64,000 bases of DNA, from positions 124,001-188,000 of the forward strand of contig NZ_JAMBNO010000005.1 of assembly GCF_023715105.1 (NCBI RefSeq). Reading direction: 5' to 3'. The translations under genes and the position numbers were made by a program. Under the pieces are notes generated by a model. It had not been told where the DNA came from, ran no database searches, and worked only from the letters and a program-made list of their open reading frames with translations. This DNA comes from Hydrogenophaga intermedia. Its GTDB lineage: Bacteria; Pseudomonadota; Gammaproteobacteria; Burkholderiales; Burkholderiaceae_C. The first letter of the stretch is position 1, and the number at the start of each line of letters is the position of its first letter. Below are positions 1 to 8,294 of this stretch, in pieces.

Positions 1-979
1 GGCGAATGACCTGCCCGAAATTGCCCGTGGCCGCCAGGTTGTGGTGCAGGCCCCCGTCGGTGACGAGAAACACCTCGCCGCGCGAGACCTTGCGGTCGAT
101 CACGCGCGCCACATAAACGCCCGCTTCGCCCACCAGGTAGCGGCCCAGCTCGATCACGAGCCGCGCACCGGGCGCCTCGCGCTGCAGTGCGGTCTGCACC
201 GCTGCAAGCGCCTGCGACACGGGCAACAGGTTCAGCGGCCGGTCCGCCTCGGTGTACGGAATACCCCAGCCACCGCCCAGGTTCACGTGTTGCAGCGGCC
301 CGGGTGCGTCCTGCGCAAGTTGCTGTACCAGCCGCCACGATTGTTCGATCAACACGGCCAGGCGCTCGCCGTGCAACATCTGGGAGCCTGGGAACACATG
401 GAAGCCTTCGAACGCAAGCCCGGCGCTGCCGATCGCGCGCAACAGCGCGGGCACCTGTTCTGCGTCCACGCCAAAGGGCTTTGGCCCGCCGCCCATGGCC
501 ATGCCCGCCCCCCGCAGCTCGAAATCCGGGTTCACGCGCACGGCCACGCGCGCCGCGCGGCCCAGCCGCTCGCTGGCCGCGGCCAGCAACGGCACCTCAC
601 GGAACGACTCGATGTTGACCAGCACCCCTGCGGCCACCGACTGCTCGAGCTCGGCGGCCTGCTTGGCCGGGCCGGCAAAGCTCATGTGCGCGCCTTGCCC
701 GCCGCTGCGCAGGGCCAGGGCCAGCTCACCGCCCGAGGCAACGTCAAGCCCGTCGACCAGACCGCACAGGTGCGTGACCAGCGCAGGCAAGGGGTTGGCC
801 TTGACGGCGTAATGCAGCCGTGCAGCGGGCGGCAGCGCGGCGCGGACCTCGGCCACCCGCGCCGCGATGCGCCGTGCGTCGTGGGCGTAGAAAGGTGTCC
901 GGCCAACGCGCTCAGCCAGCGCCGAGAGCGTCATCCCGCCGATCACCAGCTCGCCATCGCGCACGTCAAAGCCGTTCAT
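1..979 (-). CDS. PLP-dependent decarboxylase, exosortase A system-associated (partial, C-terminus cut by window edge)
   Basis: Fold-type III PLP decarboxylase related to ornithine/diaminopimelate decarboxylases. It would decarboxylate an amino-acid-like substrate that is not known for this family. The PLP lysine is Lys60 in the motif YAVKANP, and a glycine-rich stretch near residues 225-235 (NLGGGWGIPY) fits the phosphate-binding region. The start is the ATG at 977-979. It overlaps the stop of the upstream acyl-CoA ligase by four bases (ATGA), which implies translational coupling. The reading frame is open to base 1, so the end of the barrel domain is missing. Known context: this decarboxylase, a ligase, an acyl carrier protein and two hydrolases recur together in XrtA loci. 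Confidence 0.9.
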   Translation of the reverse strand, partial: MNGFDVRDGELVIGGMTLSALAERVGRTPFYAHDARRIAARVAEVRAALPPAARLHYAVKANPLPALVTHLCGLVDGLDVASGGELALALRSGGQGAHMSFAGPAKQAAELEQSVAAGVLVNIESFREVPLLAAASERLGRAARVAVRVNPDFELRGAGMAMGGGPKPFGVDAEQVPALLRAIGSAGLAFEGFHVFPGSQMLHGERLAVLIEQSWRLVQQLAQDAPGPLQHVNLGGGWGIPYTEADRPLNLLPVSQALAAVQTALQREAPGARLVIELGRYLVGEAGVYVARVIDRKVSRGEVFLVTDGGLHHNLAATGNFGQVIR

Positions 980-2571
980 GAGCCACCCCCGTGTTGCGCC
1001 CGCCAGGCCAGCCGGTCGAGCTTGCCGTTGGGGTTGCGCGGCAGGGGTGCAAGGCTCCAATGCACACACAAGGGCACCATGTACGCGGGCAGCCGCTCGC
1101 GACAGAACGCCAGCAGCCCGGCACTGGCCTCGGCTTCCACGAACGGGTCCCGCACGCGGGGCACCGCCGCCACGTGAATGGCCTGGCCCCATTGGCTGTG
1201 GTCCATGCCCACCGCGATGGCTTCGGCCACCAGGCCGCTGGCATGCACCACCTCTTCCACCTCGGTGGGGCTCACGCGATAGCCCGAGGTCTTGATCATC
1301 TCGTCGCGCCGCGAGACGAAGTACAGGTAGCCCTCGGCATCGCGGCGCACGGTGTCGCCCGAGAACACGGCCCGCTCGCCGGGCTCGCCCAACCACGCCG
1401 GCAGCTCACGAAAGCGCATGGCCGTTTCCTCGGGGCGCTGCCAGTAGCCCATGGCCACCAGCGGCCCTCGGTGCACCAGCTCACCGGGCTCGTCCACCGC
1501 GCACTCGCTGCCGTCTTCGCGCAGCACGCGGATGTCGGCATTGGGAATCGCGCGGCCGATGGAATCGGGCCGCCGATCGGCTTCGTCGGGCGGGAGGTAG
1601 GTGGAGCGAAACGCTTCCGTCAAGCCGTACATGAGGAACGGACTGGCCGCCGGCGCCAGGGCACGCAGTTGCTGCAAGGTGGGCAAGGGCATGCGCCCGC
1701 CGGTGTTGGCCCAGTAGCGCAGCGCGGATGTGGCGCCGGCGGGCCATTCCAGTGCGACCAGTTGCTGGTACAGCGGTGGCACCGCCGTCAACCCCGTGAT
1801 GCGTTCGCGCGCCATTGCGCCCAGCACGTCGCGCGGAACCAGGTGGTTGAGCAACACCACGCAAGCGCCCACAAGGAACGCGGTGGTCAGTTGGCTGAAG
1901 CCGGCATCAAAGCTCAAGGGCAACACCGCCAGCAGGCGGTCGTCCTCGCGGTTGCCCAGGTAGCGCGCCACGCTCGCCGCGCCGGCCAGCAGGTTGCGGT
2001 GCGACAGCATCACGCCCTTGGGCCGCCCGGTGCTGCCCGAGGTGTAGAAGATGGCGGCGAGATCGGTATCGAGGCGCCGTGGCAGGGGCGCGTCGGCGTC
2101 GCCATCGAGCCTGTTCCAGGCCTGCACACCCGCCTGCTGCGGCGTGTCGGCGTCGGTCAACACCACGTGCTCACAAGGCAAGGCACCTGCGTCCAGCAGC
2201 GCCGCGTGGCGGCCCGTGCTGGTGACCAGCAGCCGCGCCCCGGCATCGGCGAGCACGTGGTGCACCTGCGCCGGCTTGAGCACGGGGTTGACGGGCACCA
2301 GCACACCACCGCAGGCGGTGGCCGCAAAACTGGCGATGACGGTTTCCAGGCGCTTGTCCAGCCACACGGCCACCCGATCCCCCGGCTGCACACCGAGCGC
2401 ACGAAACCCGATGGCAACGCGTTGCACCTGTGCGTGAAGCGCAGCATGGTCGAGCGTTCGCTCACCGTCCACCAACGCCGGGCGTGTGGGCCACACCTGC
2501 GCCGCACGCTCGCAGAGCTCGTGCAACAAGGCGGGCGGCAGTGCGGCCGTGAACACCGGAGGCATGGACAT
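976..2571 (-). CDS. Acyl-CoA ligase (AMP-forming), exosortase A system-associated
   Basis: ANL-superfamily adenylating enzyme of 531 aa. It should activate a carboxylate with ATP and pass it to CoA or to the neighbouring acyl carrier protein. The phosphate-binding motif YTSGSTGRPKG is at about residues 176-186. The adenine-region motif MYGLTEAF follows in mid-protein. The hinge SGDTVRRDAEGY and the C-terminal catalytic lysine (NPNGK, about residue 517) are present. The frame stays open upstream to 2901, but that stretch lies antisense to the acyl carrier protein gene. I therefore start at the ATG at 2569-2571 (a second ATG is at 2563-2565). No Shine-Dalgarno sequence precedes it; a TACACT box lies 7 nt upstream. 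It ends in a 4-nt overlap with the decarboxylase. Confidence 0.9.
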   Translation of the reverse strand: MSMPPVFTAALPPALLHELCERAAQVWPTRPALVDGERTLDHAALHAQVQRVAIGFRALGVQPGDRVAVWLDKRLETVIASFAATACGGVLVPVNPVLKPAQVHHVLADAGARLLVTSTGRHAALLDAGALPCEHVVLTDADTPQQAGVQAWNRLDGDADAPLPRRLDTDLAAIFYTSGSTGRPKGVMLSHRNLLAGAASVARYLGNREDDRLLAVLPLSFDAGFSQLTTAFLVGACVVLLNHLVPRDVLGAMARERITGLTAVPPLYQQLVALEWPAGATSALRYWANTGGRMPLPTLQQLRALAPAASPFLMYGLTEAFRSTYLPPDEADRRPDSIGRAIPNADIRVLREDGSECAVDEPGELVHRGPLVAMGYWQRPEETAMRFRELPAWLGEPGERAVFSGDTVRRDAEGYLYFVSRRDEMIKTSGYRVSPTEVEEVVHASGLVAEAIAVGMDHSQWGQAIHVAAVPRVRDPFVEAEASAGLLAFCRERLPAYMVPLCVHWSLAPLPRNPNGKLDRLAWRAQHGGGS

Positions 2572-2649
2572 GCGGCGCAGTGTAGCCAAGCGCCTGGCGG
2601 GGCCGGGCGGCAAGAACTCAGTGCACTGGTGCTCCTTAGAATGCCGCGC
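2572..2649. promoter_or_regulatory. Divergent promoter region, possibly giving two leaderless mRNAs
   Basis: This is the 78-bp gap between the divergent ligase and acyl carrier protein genes. On the minus strand TACACT (2579-2584 reversed) lies exactly 7 nt before the ligase ATG. On the plus strand TAGAAT (2637-2642) lies exactly 7 nt before the ACP ATG at 2650. Neither gene has a Shine-Dalgarno sequence. A -10 box that close to ATG is the usual layout for a leaderless transcript. A perfect 10-bp palindrome CAGTGCACTG sits between them (2619-2628). No good -35 boxes are visible, so promoter strength or an activator is unclear. Confidence 0.4.
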
Positions 2650-2910
2650 ATGAACTTGCTGCCCGATGTCCTGCGCGTGCTCGATCACTCCCTCAGCCTC
2701 AAAGGCCGCGCGCTCGCGTTCCAGGGCAACACCCGCTTGCTGGGCGACCTGCCCGAGCTGGACTCCATGGCCGTGCTGGCCTTCATCGAAGGGCTGGAAT
2801 CGCACTTCGGCGTGACTTTCAGCGACGACAGCATCACCAGCGACAGCTTCGCCACCGTCGACAGCGTCTGTGCGCTGGTGCAAAGCGCCATCGACGAACA
2901 AGGCACATGA
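2650..2910 (+). CDS. Acyl carrier protein, exosortase A locus
   Basis: Small (86 aa) acidic helical carrier protein. The phosphopantetheine attachment serine is Ser39 in the motif ELDSMAV. It would carry the acyl or aminoacyl group made by the adjacent ligase. Two ATGs are in frame, at 2641 and 2650. I prefer 2650 because a -10-like TAGAAT overlaps the first one and no ribosome binding site supports either. Its stop overlaps the ATG of the next gene (ATGA at 2907-2910), so it heads a coupled ACP-hydrolase 2-hydrolase 1 operon. Confidence 0.88.
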   Translation: MNLLPDVLRVLDHSLSLKGRALAFQGNTRLLGDLPELDSMAVLAFIEGLESHFGVTFSDDSITSDSFATVDSVCALVQSAIDEQGT

Positions 2911-3746
2911 CGACAGGGGAAGCCCTTCCCCATGCCTTCCACCTGCCGGTGGACGGCAGCCACCGCTTCTGCCTGTATCACGCGCCAGCGCCCGGCCCCA
3001 TGCGGGGTACCGTGCTGTGCCTGCCCGCCTGGGCCGAAGAACTCAATGCCGGGCGCAGCACCCTGGCACGGGGCGCCCGCACGCTGGCCGCGGCCGGCTA
3101 CGCCGTGTTGCAGATCGACCCCTTCGGTTGCGGCGACAGTGATGGCGAATTCGAGCAAGCCACCTGGAACCACTGGTTGCGCGACGCGCAGGTTGGCCTG
3201 GCGTGGCTCGACGCGCGCTGGCCGGGCGCGCCGCGCTGGCTGTGGGGCTTGCGCAGCGGCGCGCTGCTGGCCGCCGACGCGTTGCAAGGCCTCGCACCGC
3301 CCGCCAACCTTCTCGCATGGCAACCGCCCCCGTCAGGGCAAGCCTTGCTGCAGCAGTTTCTGCGCCTGGCAGCGGCCGGCCGTTGGGTGGGCCGCAGCGA
3401 TCCCGGTCATGACGCACCGGCCGAGCGGCTGGCGCGCGGCGAACCGGTCGACATTGCTGGCTACCGCCTGACGCCCGCGCTGGCCGAAGGCGTGACACAG
3501 GCCCGCTGGCGGCCACCTGCGACGGCGCAGCCCGCACAACTGGTCTGGATCGACACCGGCACCGAAAACACGGACACCCCGGGGCCGGGCGCCCAGCGCG
3601 GCATTGACGCGTGGCGCGAGGCGGGCTGGGCTGTGCGCTGGCGCGGCGTGGCCTGTCCACCGTTCTGGCAAACCGTGGAGCACCACGACACCCGCAACAT
3701 CGTGGACGCCACGGCGGCGCTCATGACCACCGGAGCGGCACCGTGA
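2907..3746 (+). CDS. Alpha/beta hydrolase, exosortase A system-associated hydrolase 2 family
   Basis: Alpha/beta hydrolase fold protein of 279 aa. The oxyanion-side strand (VLCLPAWAEEL, about residues 36-46) and the DPFGCGDSDG turn (about 71-80) match the family. At the nucleophile elbow it reads G-L-R-S-G (114-118). The position normally held by Ser, Cys or Asp is therefore Arg116, with Ser117 next to it. It may be a non-catalytic or altered thioesterase-like protein acting on the ACP-bound group, but the substrate is unknown. It is coupled to the genes on both sides: ATGA with the ACP gene and GTGA with hydrolase 1. Confidence 0.85.
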   Translation: MTTGEALPHAFHLPVDGSHRFCLYHAPAPGPMRGTVLCLPAWAEELNAGRSTLARGARTLAAAGYAVLQIDPFGCGDSDGEFEQATWNHWLRDAQVGLAWLDARWPGAPRWLWGLRSGALLAADALQGLAPPANLLAWQPPPSGQALLQQFLRLAAAGRWVGRSDPGHDAPAERLARGEPVDIAGYRLTPALAEGVTQARWRPPATAQPAQLVWIDTGTENTDTPGPGAQRGIDAWREAGWAVRWRGVACPPFWQTVEHHDTRNIVDATAALMTTGAAP

Positions 3747-4804
3747 GCCCGGCCAGCCCCGCAGCCGCAGCCCCTGCAGCAGCCGACCAGCCGCTGGCGA
3801 TCGGTAGCCCGGCCGGCCCGTTGCTCGGCCTGCTGAGCCAGCCGGCGGCGGATGCGCCCGCACGCGATATCGGCATGCTCATCGTGCCCGGGGGGGCCCA
3901 ATACCGCGTGGGAGCGCACCGGCAGTTTCGCGAACTGGCCCATGAACTCGCCGCCGCCGGCTACCCCACGCTGCGGTTCGACCTGCCCGGCCAGGGCGAC
4001 AGCCCGGGCGAGCCCCTGCCCTACACCGCCATCGGCCCCTGCCTGCAAGCGGCAGGCAACGCCCTGCTGCAGGCCAGCCCGGCGGCGTGCCGCCGCATCG
4101 CTGTGTTCGGCCTGTGCGACGGCGCCAGCGCGGCGCTGCTGCACGCACATGCCTGCATGAAGGCCCAGGCACAGAGCCATGCGCAGGCCGATGGTCAGGC
4201 CCATCCACAGGCCAACGCCACCAGCGAACCGACCTGGGCCGGCATCGCCATGCTCAACCCCTGGCTGGAGCCCGACGCGCAGGTGCAACAGGCCCGCGAG
4301 CGCCACTACTACCGCCAGCGCCTGTTCAGCCGCGCCCTGTGGCGCCAACTATTCAGCGGCGGCCTGGGCATGGCCTCGGTGCGCGCTGCCCTGCGCAGCG
4401 CCATGGGGTCGCGGGCTTCTCCACCGGGCGGCCCGGCGAATGCCTCGGTAAAAGCTCCGATGAACAGCCCCACGAACGGACCTCCGGTGCTGCAACCGGC
4501 TGACGTCAATGCGGCCCTGGCGCAAGCCTGGGTCGCATGGCCAGGCCAGCTGCTGCTCATCGTCGGCGGCGCTGATCTCTCTGGCCAGACCTTCGATCAC
4601 CAGGTGCAACACCACCCTGCTTGGCGCAGCCGCCGCCCGGCAGCGCGCTGGCAACGCGTACTGCTCCCCGGAGCGGACCACACCCTCTCCCGCAACCAAT
4701 GGCGCATTGCCGCGCGTGACGCGCTGCTGGCCTGGCTGGCATGTCAGCCGGCTTTACAAAGTGATGTCGGTTTTTTTGACAAACAATCGTCCAATCGCAC
4801 CTAA
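3743..4804 (+). CDS. Alpha/beta hydrolase, exosortase A system-associated hydrolase 1 family
   Basis: Second alpha/beta hydrolase of the locus, 353 aa. The start is a GTG at 3743-3745 overlapping the stop of hydrolase 2 (GTGA). The longer open frame upstream is only antisense or overlapping sequence. The elbow is G-L-C-D-G (residues 123-127), so Cys125 occupies the nucleophile position. The C-terminal GADHTLS supplies a plausible catalytic His. An Ala/Gln/His-rich insert (about residues 135-155) is specific to this copy. Role inferred: release or transfer of the acyl group loaded by the ligase/ACP pair. No terminator follows; the next gene has its own promoter. Confidence 0.87.
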   Translation: MSPASPAAAAPAAADQPLAIGSPAGPLLGLLSQPAADAPARDIGMLIVPGGAQYRVGAHRQFRELAHELAAAGYPTLRFDLPGQGDSPGEPLPYTAIGPCLQAAGNALLQASPAACRRIAVFGLCDGASAALLHAHACMKAQAQSHAQADGQAHPQANATSEPTWAGIAMLNPWLEPDAQVQQARERHYYRQRLFSRALWRQLFSGGLGMASVRAALRSAMGSRASPPGGPANASVKAPMNSPTNGPPVLQPADVNAALAQAWVAWPGQLLLIVGGADLSGQTFDHQVQHHPAWRSRRPAARWQRVLLPGADHTLSRNQWRIAARDALLAWLACQPALQSDVGFFDKQSSNRT

Positions 4805-4822
4805 GTTATTGATTCAAAAGCC

Positions 4823-4838
4823 TGGCACGACCCGTGCT
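4823..4838 (+). promoter_or_regulatory. Sigma-54 (RpoN) promoter of the PEP-CTERM gene
   Basis: TGGCACGACCCGTGCT matches the sigma-54 consensus TGGCACG-N4-TTGCW at all but one of the specified positions. It has the invariant GG at -24 and GC at -12, separated by exactly 10 nt. It would start transcription near 4848-4850, giving a leader of about 43 nt before the ATG at 4892. Known context: in XrtA bacteria many PEP-CTERM genes have such promoters, controlled by the PrsK/PrsR two-component pair. Those regulators are not in this window. Confidence 0.82.
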
Positions 4839-4891
4839 TTCCTGGCGTGCGACAGCCGACTTTCTGGTTGCAAAAGGAAAGACCCGATTTC

Positions 4892-5659
4892 ATGAAAGCT
4901 ATCAAGACGCTCGTTGCCGCCGCCGCTTTCGCGGTTTCTGCCAGTGCCTTTGCAGCCCCCGTGGTGAACAACAACGTACGCCCGGTCACCATCAACCCCG
5001 CCTACCCCGGTGAATCCAGCCTGCAATCGGTGTTGGACGACCGTTTCGGCGCGGGCGCCGTGAGCGCCCAGAACGACCAGAGCACGGCCGGTCGTTGGGG
5101 CTCGGCCACTGGTCTGCCCGCCACCACGGTGCCCACGATGGTGATCGAGCAAACCAGCAACGCAGGCAATCAGGTCTTCGGCATCTGGTTCGGCACCGAC
5201 ACCAACAACCTGCTGAAGATCGATCTGCTGGCGGGAGCCGCCTACGCCAACGGCTTTCTCGACAGCGCCGCGACGATCAACATGAACTACGGCGTGATGG
5301 AGATTACCGGCAGTGCGATATCGGGCAGTCCCAGCACCTGCGGCGAAGAGGTTCTCTGCGACTTCATCGTGGATACCCGTATCGACCCCACCAACTTCGG
5401 TTTCTACTTCCGCAGCGGCAACACCTGGGCTTACTCGATCGACAGCATCACCGGAGGCCCCGCGCGCTTCCTCGCCTATCAAGACGGTGCCAGCACCAAC
5501 TGGCTCTTCGCCTTTGAAGACGGCAGCGATTTCGACTACCAAGACATGGTGGTGAAAGTCGAGTCCATCAAGGTACCCGAGCCTGGCTCCCTCGCTCTGC
5601 TGGGCCTGGGCCTCGCCGGCTTGGCCGCCGCGGCACGCCGCAAGCAAAAACAGGCCTGA
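4892..5659 (+). CDS. PEP-CTERM sorting domain-containing protein (exosortase substrate)
   Basis: Secreted protein of 255 aa and the only exosortase substrate in the window. An N-terminal signal peptide (MKAIKTLVAAAAFAV..., probable cleavage after AFA near residue 21) is followed by a beta-rich body. The C-terminal sorting signal has VPEPGS at about 228-233, a hydrophobic helix (LALLGLGLAGLAA) and a basic tail ARRKQKQ. Exosortase A should cleave at the PEP motif and attach the protein to an envelope acceptor. The start at 4892 is chosen because it begins the signal peptide and follows AAGGAAAG; the in-frame ATG at 4847 lies at the predicted transcription start. Function of the body is not recognised. 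Confidence 0.93.
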   Translation: MKAIKTLVAAAAFAVSASAFAAPVVNNNVRPVTINPAYPGESSLQSVLDDRFGAGAVSAQNDQSTAGRWGSATGLPATTVPTMVIEQTSNAGNQVFGIWFGTDTNNLLKIDLLAGAAYANGFLDSAATINMNYGVMEITGSAISGSPSTCGEEVLCDFIVDTRIDPTNFGFYFRSGNTWAYSIDSITGGPARFLAYQDGASTNWLFAFEDGSDFDYQDMVVKVESIKVPEPGSLALLGLGLAGLAAAARRKQKQA

Positions 5660-5713
5660 GGGACGCAGGCCTGAGCAACACAGGCCTGTTCCGCCTGCCT
5701 GGACGGACGCAGC

Positions 5714-5744
5714 AAAAAGGGGTGGTCAGCGACCACCCCTTTTT
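5714..5744. terminator. Rho-independent terminator, bidirectional
   Basis: Perfect 14-bp stem: AAAAAGGGGTGGTC, loop AGC, then GACCACCCCTTTTT. The A-tract on one side and the T-tract on the other let it work in both directions. It lies between the convergent PEP-CTERM gene (plus) and the GNAT/FemAB-like gene (minus). It insulates the sigma-54-driven gene from its neighbour. Confidence 0.92.
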
Positions 5745-5768
5745 CGTTTCATGAACACCGAAACACCG

Positions 5769-6812
5769 TCACCCGCGCGAAGCCGCCCCACGCTGGCGGC
5801 GCAGCCTTCGCAATCCTGCGCCCACCCAGTGACGGGCCGCGGCTATCAGCCCCGCCAGCGTGCGCAAATCGAACGCCACCAGCCCTATCCGCTCGCGGCG
5901 CGCGGCCATCCAGTCGGCCTTGTAGGCATCGTCCCCGCTCAGGTAGTCCACCTCCGCCACCCGGTCCACGTCCATGGCGTGCGCCATCATGGCGGCCGTC
6001 AACACCGAACCTGGCGAGAGCTTCTCCTGTCCCTGCACATAGGCCAGCTTGAAGATGCGCGCCACGCCACCCTGCGTGAGCCACAGCTGCGCGGCCAGCG
6101 GTGTGTCGTCCAGCCACAGCACGCCCAGGCGCAACATGCCGCGCTCGGCCGCCCAGTCGATCAGCGCGGGCACAAAGCCGGCCGGTACTTCGGGCGTCTT
6201 CCAGCTTTGTGCGTACACCTGCTGGTACGCTGCGGCAGCCCGCGTCAGCTCGGGCCCCGGCGCCTGGGCGATATCGATCCGCCAGCGCCCCGCGCGCGCC
6301 AGGCGCCGCTGGCCTCGCTCCACGCTGTGCCGCAGGGGCGACGGCCTGGCTGCCCAATAGGTTGCGAAACCGCCGTCGGGCACAGGCTGGTGCCAGTTGC
6401 CGAAAGCAAAGAAACGGTCCGTCCACCAACCTTGCGCGCGCAACGCCGTCTCGAGTGGAGCCAGCCACGGGGCATCTGCATCCAGCGGCTGCAGGCGCAG
6501 GATCCCGCGTCCGGGCAAACGCCGCAGCGTCTGCGCAGCCGCGGTCGCATCCCACCCGGGGGCCAGGGCAACGCCTTGCGGGCCATACAGCCCGCTGTAG
6601 TAGTTGGAGAGCGACACCAGACCTGCACCTCCCGCGGCCGCCGGCATCAGCGGCAGCGCGGTGCCGGGCGCAATGGCCCAATCCAAACGCTGCGGCGCAT
6701 GCTCGAAGCCCTTGGCTTGAAGCAGCGAGAACCAGTCTGCCTGCTGAAACAGCTCGCCCGCCTCGCCGCTCATGGGTTCGAGATTCGCTGATATGGTGAA
6801 GATGCGCCGCAT
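5769..6812 (-). CDS. GNAT/FemAB-like acyltransferase (CelD/BioF2-type domain)
   Basis: Protein of about 347 aa resembling the CelD/FemAB-like GNAT family found in exopolysaccharide clusters. The C-terminal half has the typical run LGVLWLDDTPLAAQLWL, then FKLAYVQGQEKLSPGSVL, then the VDYLSGDDAYKADWM block. Role inferred: N- or O-acylation of a sugar during polysaccharide building, in the cytoplasm. Start uncertain: ATG at 6812 (chosen, some G-rich sequence upstream) or ATG at 6773 (MSGEAGELFQ), which better matches the usual N-terminus. It is convergent with the PEP-CTERM gene and divergent from the beta-helix gene. Confidence 0.8.
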   Translation of the reverse strand: MRRIFTISANLEPMSGEAGELFQQADWFSLLQAKGFEHAPQRLDWAIAPGTALPLMPAAAGGAGLVSLSNYYSGLYGPQGVALAPGWDATAAAQTLRRLPGRGILRLQPLDADAPWLAPLETALRAQGWWTDRFFAFGNWHQPVPDGGFATYWAARPSPLRHSVERGQRRLARAGRWRIDIAQAPGPELTRAAAAYQQVYAQSWKTPEVPAGFVPALIDWAAERGMLRLGVLWLDDTPLAAQLWLTQGGVARIFKLAYVQGQEKLSPGSVLTAAMMAHAMDVDRVAEVDYLSGDDAYKADWMAARRERIGLVAFDLRTLAGLIAAARHWVGAGLRRLRRQRGAASRG

Positions 6813-6884
6813 GATAGCGACCACCCCACACCGCCACACCGGTCCGGCAGCCTGTTCGTCCCACAAACGCCCATCGGAACCCGT

Positions 6885-8294
6885 ATGCGCCGCTTCATCC
6901 GCATCGCGTTGATTGCCGGTGTGCTGCTGGCCATGGCCGCTGGTGCGTGGTGGGCTGCCAAGGTGATGCTGGGGCCCGCCAGTGGGGATGCTGCCGTGGC
7001 TGCTGTCACCGAACGCTCACCACAGGCCTGGATACGCTACCTGCTGCGTCGCCTGGAGGGCCATACAAAGCTGGAAACCGTTTTCGTACCGGTGCTGCGC
7101 GCAGCGCAGGCGCACATCGAACGCGAGCCACCCGCCGGCCCGCTGCCAGACCTGGGCAAGGGCCAGCGCGAGCAATCCGTGGCGCCCGCCGTGCGCGGCC
7201 TGTTGCACACGATGGCGGTGAACACACCCCAGGCCATCCGCGAGGCGCTGCTCAAGGCCGACGCGGGCACGCAGATTCTGGTGGCACCCGGCCTGTACCT
7301 GTTCCGCCAGAAGCTGCGCCTGGGGCACGACGGGCGCCCGGACGCCCCCATCGCCCTGCGGGCCGCGCAACCCGGCACGGTGTGGTTCGAGTTCGCGCAG
7401 GTCGAGGGCATTTTGGTGGATCGGCCGCACTGGGTGTTCGAGAACCTGCATATCCGTGGCACCTGCGAGCGGCACGACGACTGCGAGCACGCCTTCCACG
7501 TGGTGGGCCGCGGCAGCGATGTGCTCATCCGCAACAACCACCTGAGCGACTTCAACGCGCACGTGAAAGTGAACGGCGTTGACGGCCAATGGCCCGACCG
7601 CGGACGGCTGGTGCACAACACCCTGACCAACCAGACGCCCCGCCAGACGACCAAACCCGTGACGCCACTGGACCTGGTGGGGGCCAGCGACTGGCGGGTA
7701 ACGGATAACCACGTGACCCACTTCGTGAAAGCCTGGGGCAACCGCGTGGCCTTCGGCCTGTTCATGAAAGGTGCCGGCAGTGGCGGGCGCATCGAGCGCA
7801 ACCTGGTGGTGTGCACGCCCGGCGGTATCTCTCAACCCGGGGTGCGGGTGGGCATCTCGTTCGGTGGCGGTGGCACCGACACGCTGGCCTGCCGCGCCGA
7901 CGGCTGCCGCCAGTACGAACACCGCGACGGGGGAGCGATCAACAACATCGTGGCCCATTGCAACGACGTGGGCCTGGATGTGAATCGCAGTGTCGGCATC
8001 TTGCTGGCGCACAACACGCTCATCAACACCGCGGGGGTGTCGTTGCGGGGCGGCTTGTCGCAAGCGCGTGTCGTGCACAACCTGCTGGAGGGACGCGCCG
8101 CCGCACGCGATGGGGCACAACTCCACAGCGAAGGCAACCACGCCCTGGGCGAGCACCTGGAACCCCACCTGGCAGATGCACTGGTGCTTGAGTGGCTGGA
8201 CCGCCCCGCCGACGCACCCGCCCTACCGGGCGTAGACACCGATTTTCTGGCACGCCCGCGCATGCCGGTGAATGCCCCCGGGGCCTTGCGCTGA
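6885..8294 (+). CDS. Right-handed parallel beta-helix protein, exported, possible polysaccharide-active enzyme
   Basis: Protein of 469 aa with an N-terminal membrane or signal segment (about residues 5-25). It then has a repetitive N-x-(I/V/L) pattern typical of a right-handed beta helix (VLIRNNHLSD, GRLVHNTLTN, WRVTDNHVTH, GRIERNLVV, ILLAHNTLIN, ARVVHNLLEG). The TQILVAPGLYLFRQKLRLGHDG start of the helix resembles chondroitinase-B/alginate-lyase-like and related carbohydrate-active proteins. Catalytic residues cannot be assigned by eye. Location suggests a periplasmic protein that cleaves or edits the exported polysaccharide. It has the high GC content of the conserved part of the locus. Confidence 0.75.
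   Translation: MRRFIRIALIAGVLLAMAAGAWWAAKVMLGPASGDAAVAAVTERSPQAWIRYLLRRLEGHTKLETVFVPVLRAAQAHIEREPPAGPLPDLGKGQREQSVAPAVRGLLHTMAVNTPQAIREALLKADAGTQILVAPGLYLFRQKLRLGHDGRPDAPIALRAAQPGTVWFEFAQVEGILVDRPHWVFENLHIRGTCERHDDCEHAFHVVGRGSDVLIRNNHLSDFNAHVKVNGVDGQWPDRGRLVHNTLTNQTPRQTTKPVTPLDLVGASDWRVTDNHVTHFVKAWGNRVAFGLFMKGAGSGGRIERNLVVCTPGGISQPGVRVGISFGGGGTDTLACRADGCRQYEHRDGGAINNIVAHCNDVGLDVNRSVGILLAHNTLINTAGVSLRGGLSQARVVHNLLEGRAAARDGAQLHSEGNHALGEHLEPHLADALVLEWLDRPADAPALPGVDTDFLARPRMPVNAPGALR

Noticed and set aside
991-2649. Long plus-strand frame running into the acyl carrier protein gene
   Set aside because: Antisense to the acyl-CoA ligase; only the part from 2650 encodes a recognisable protein.
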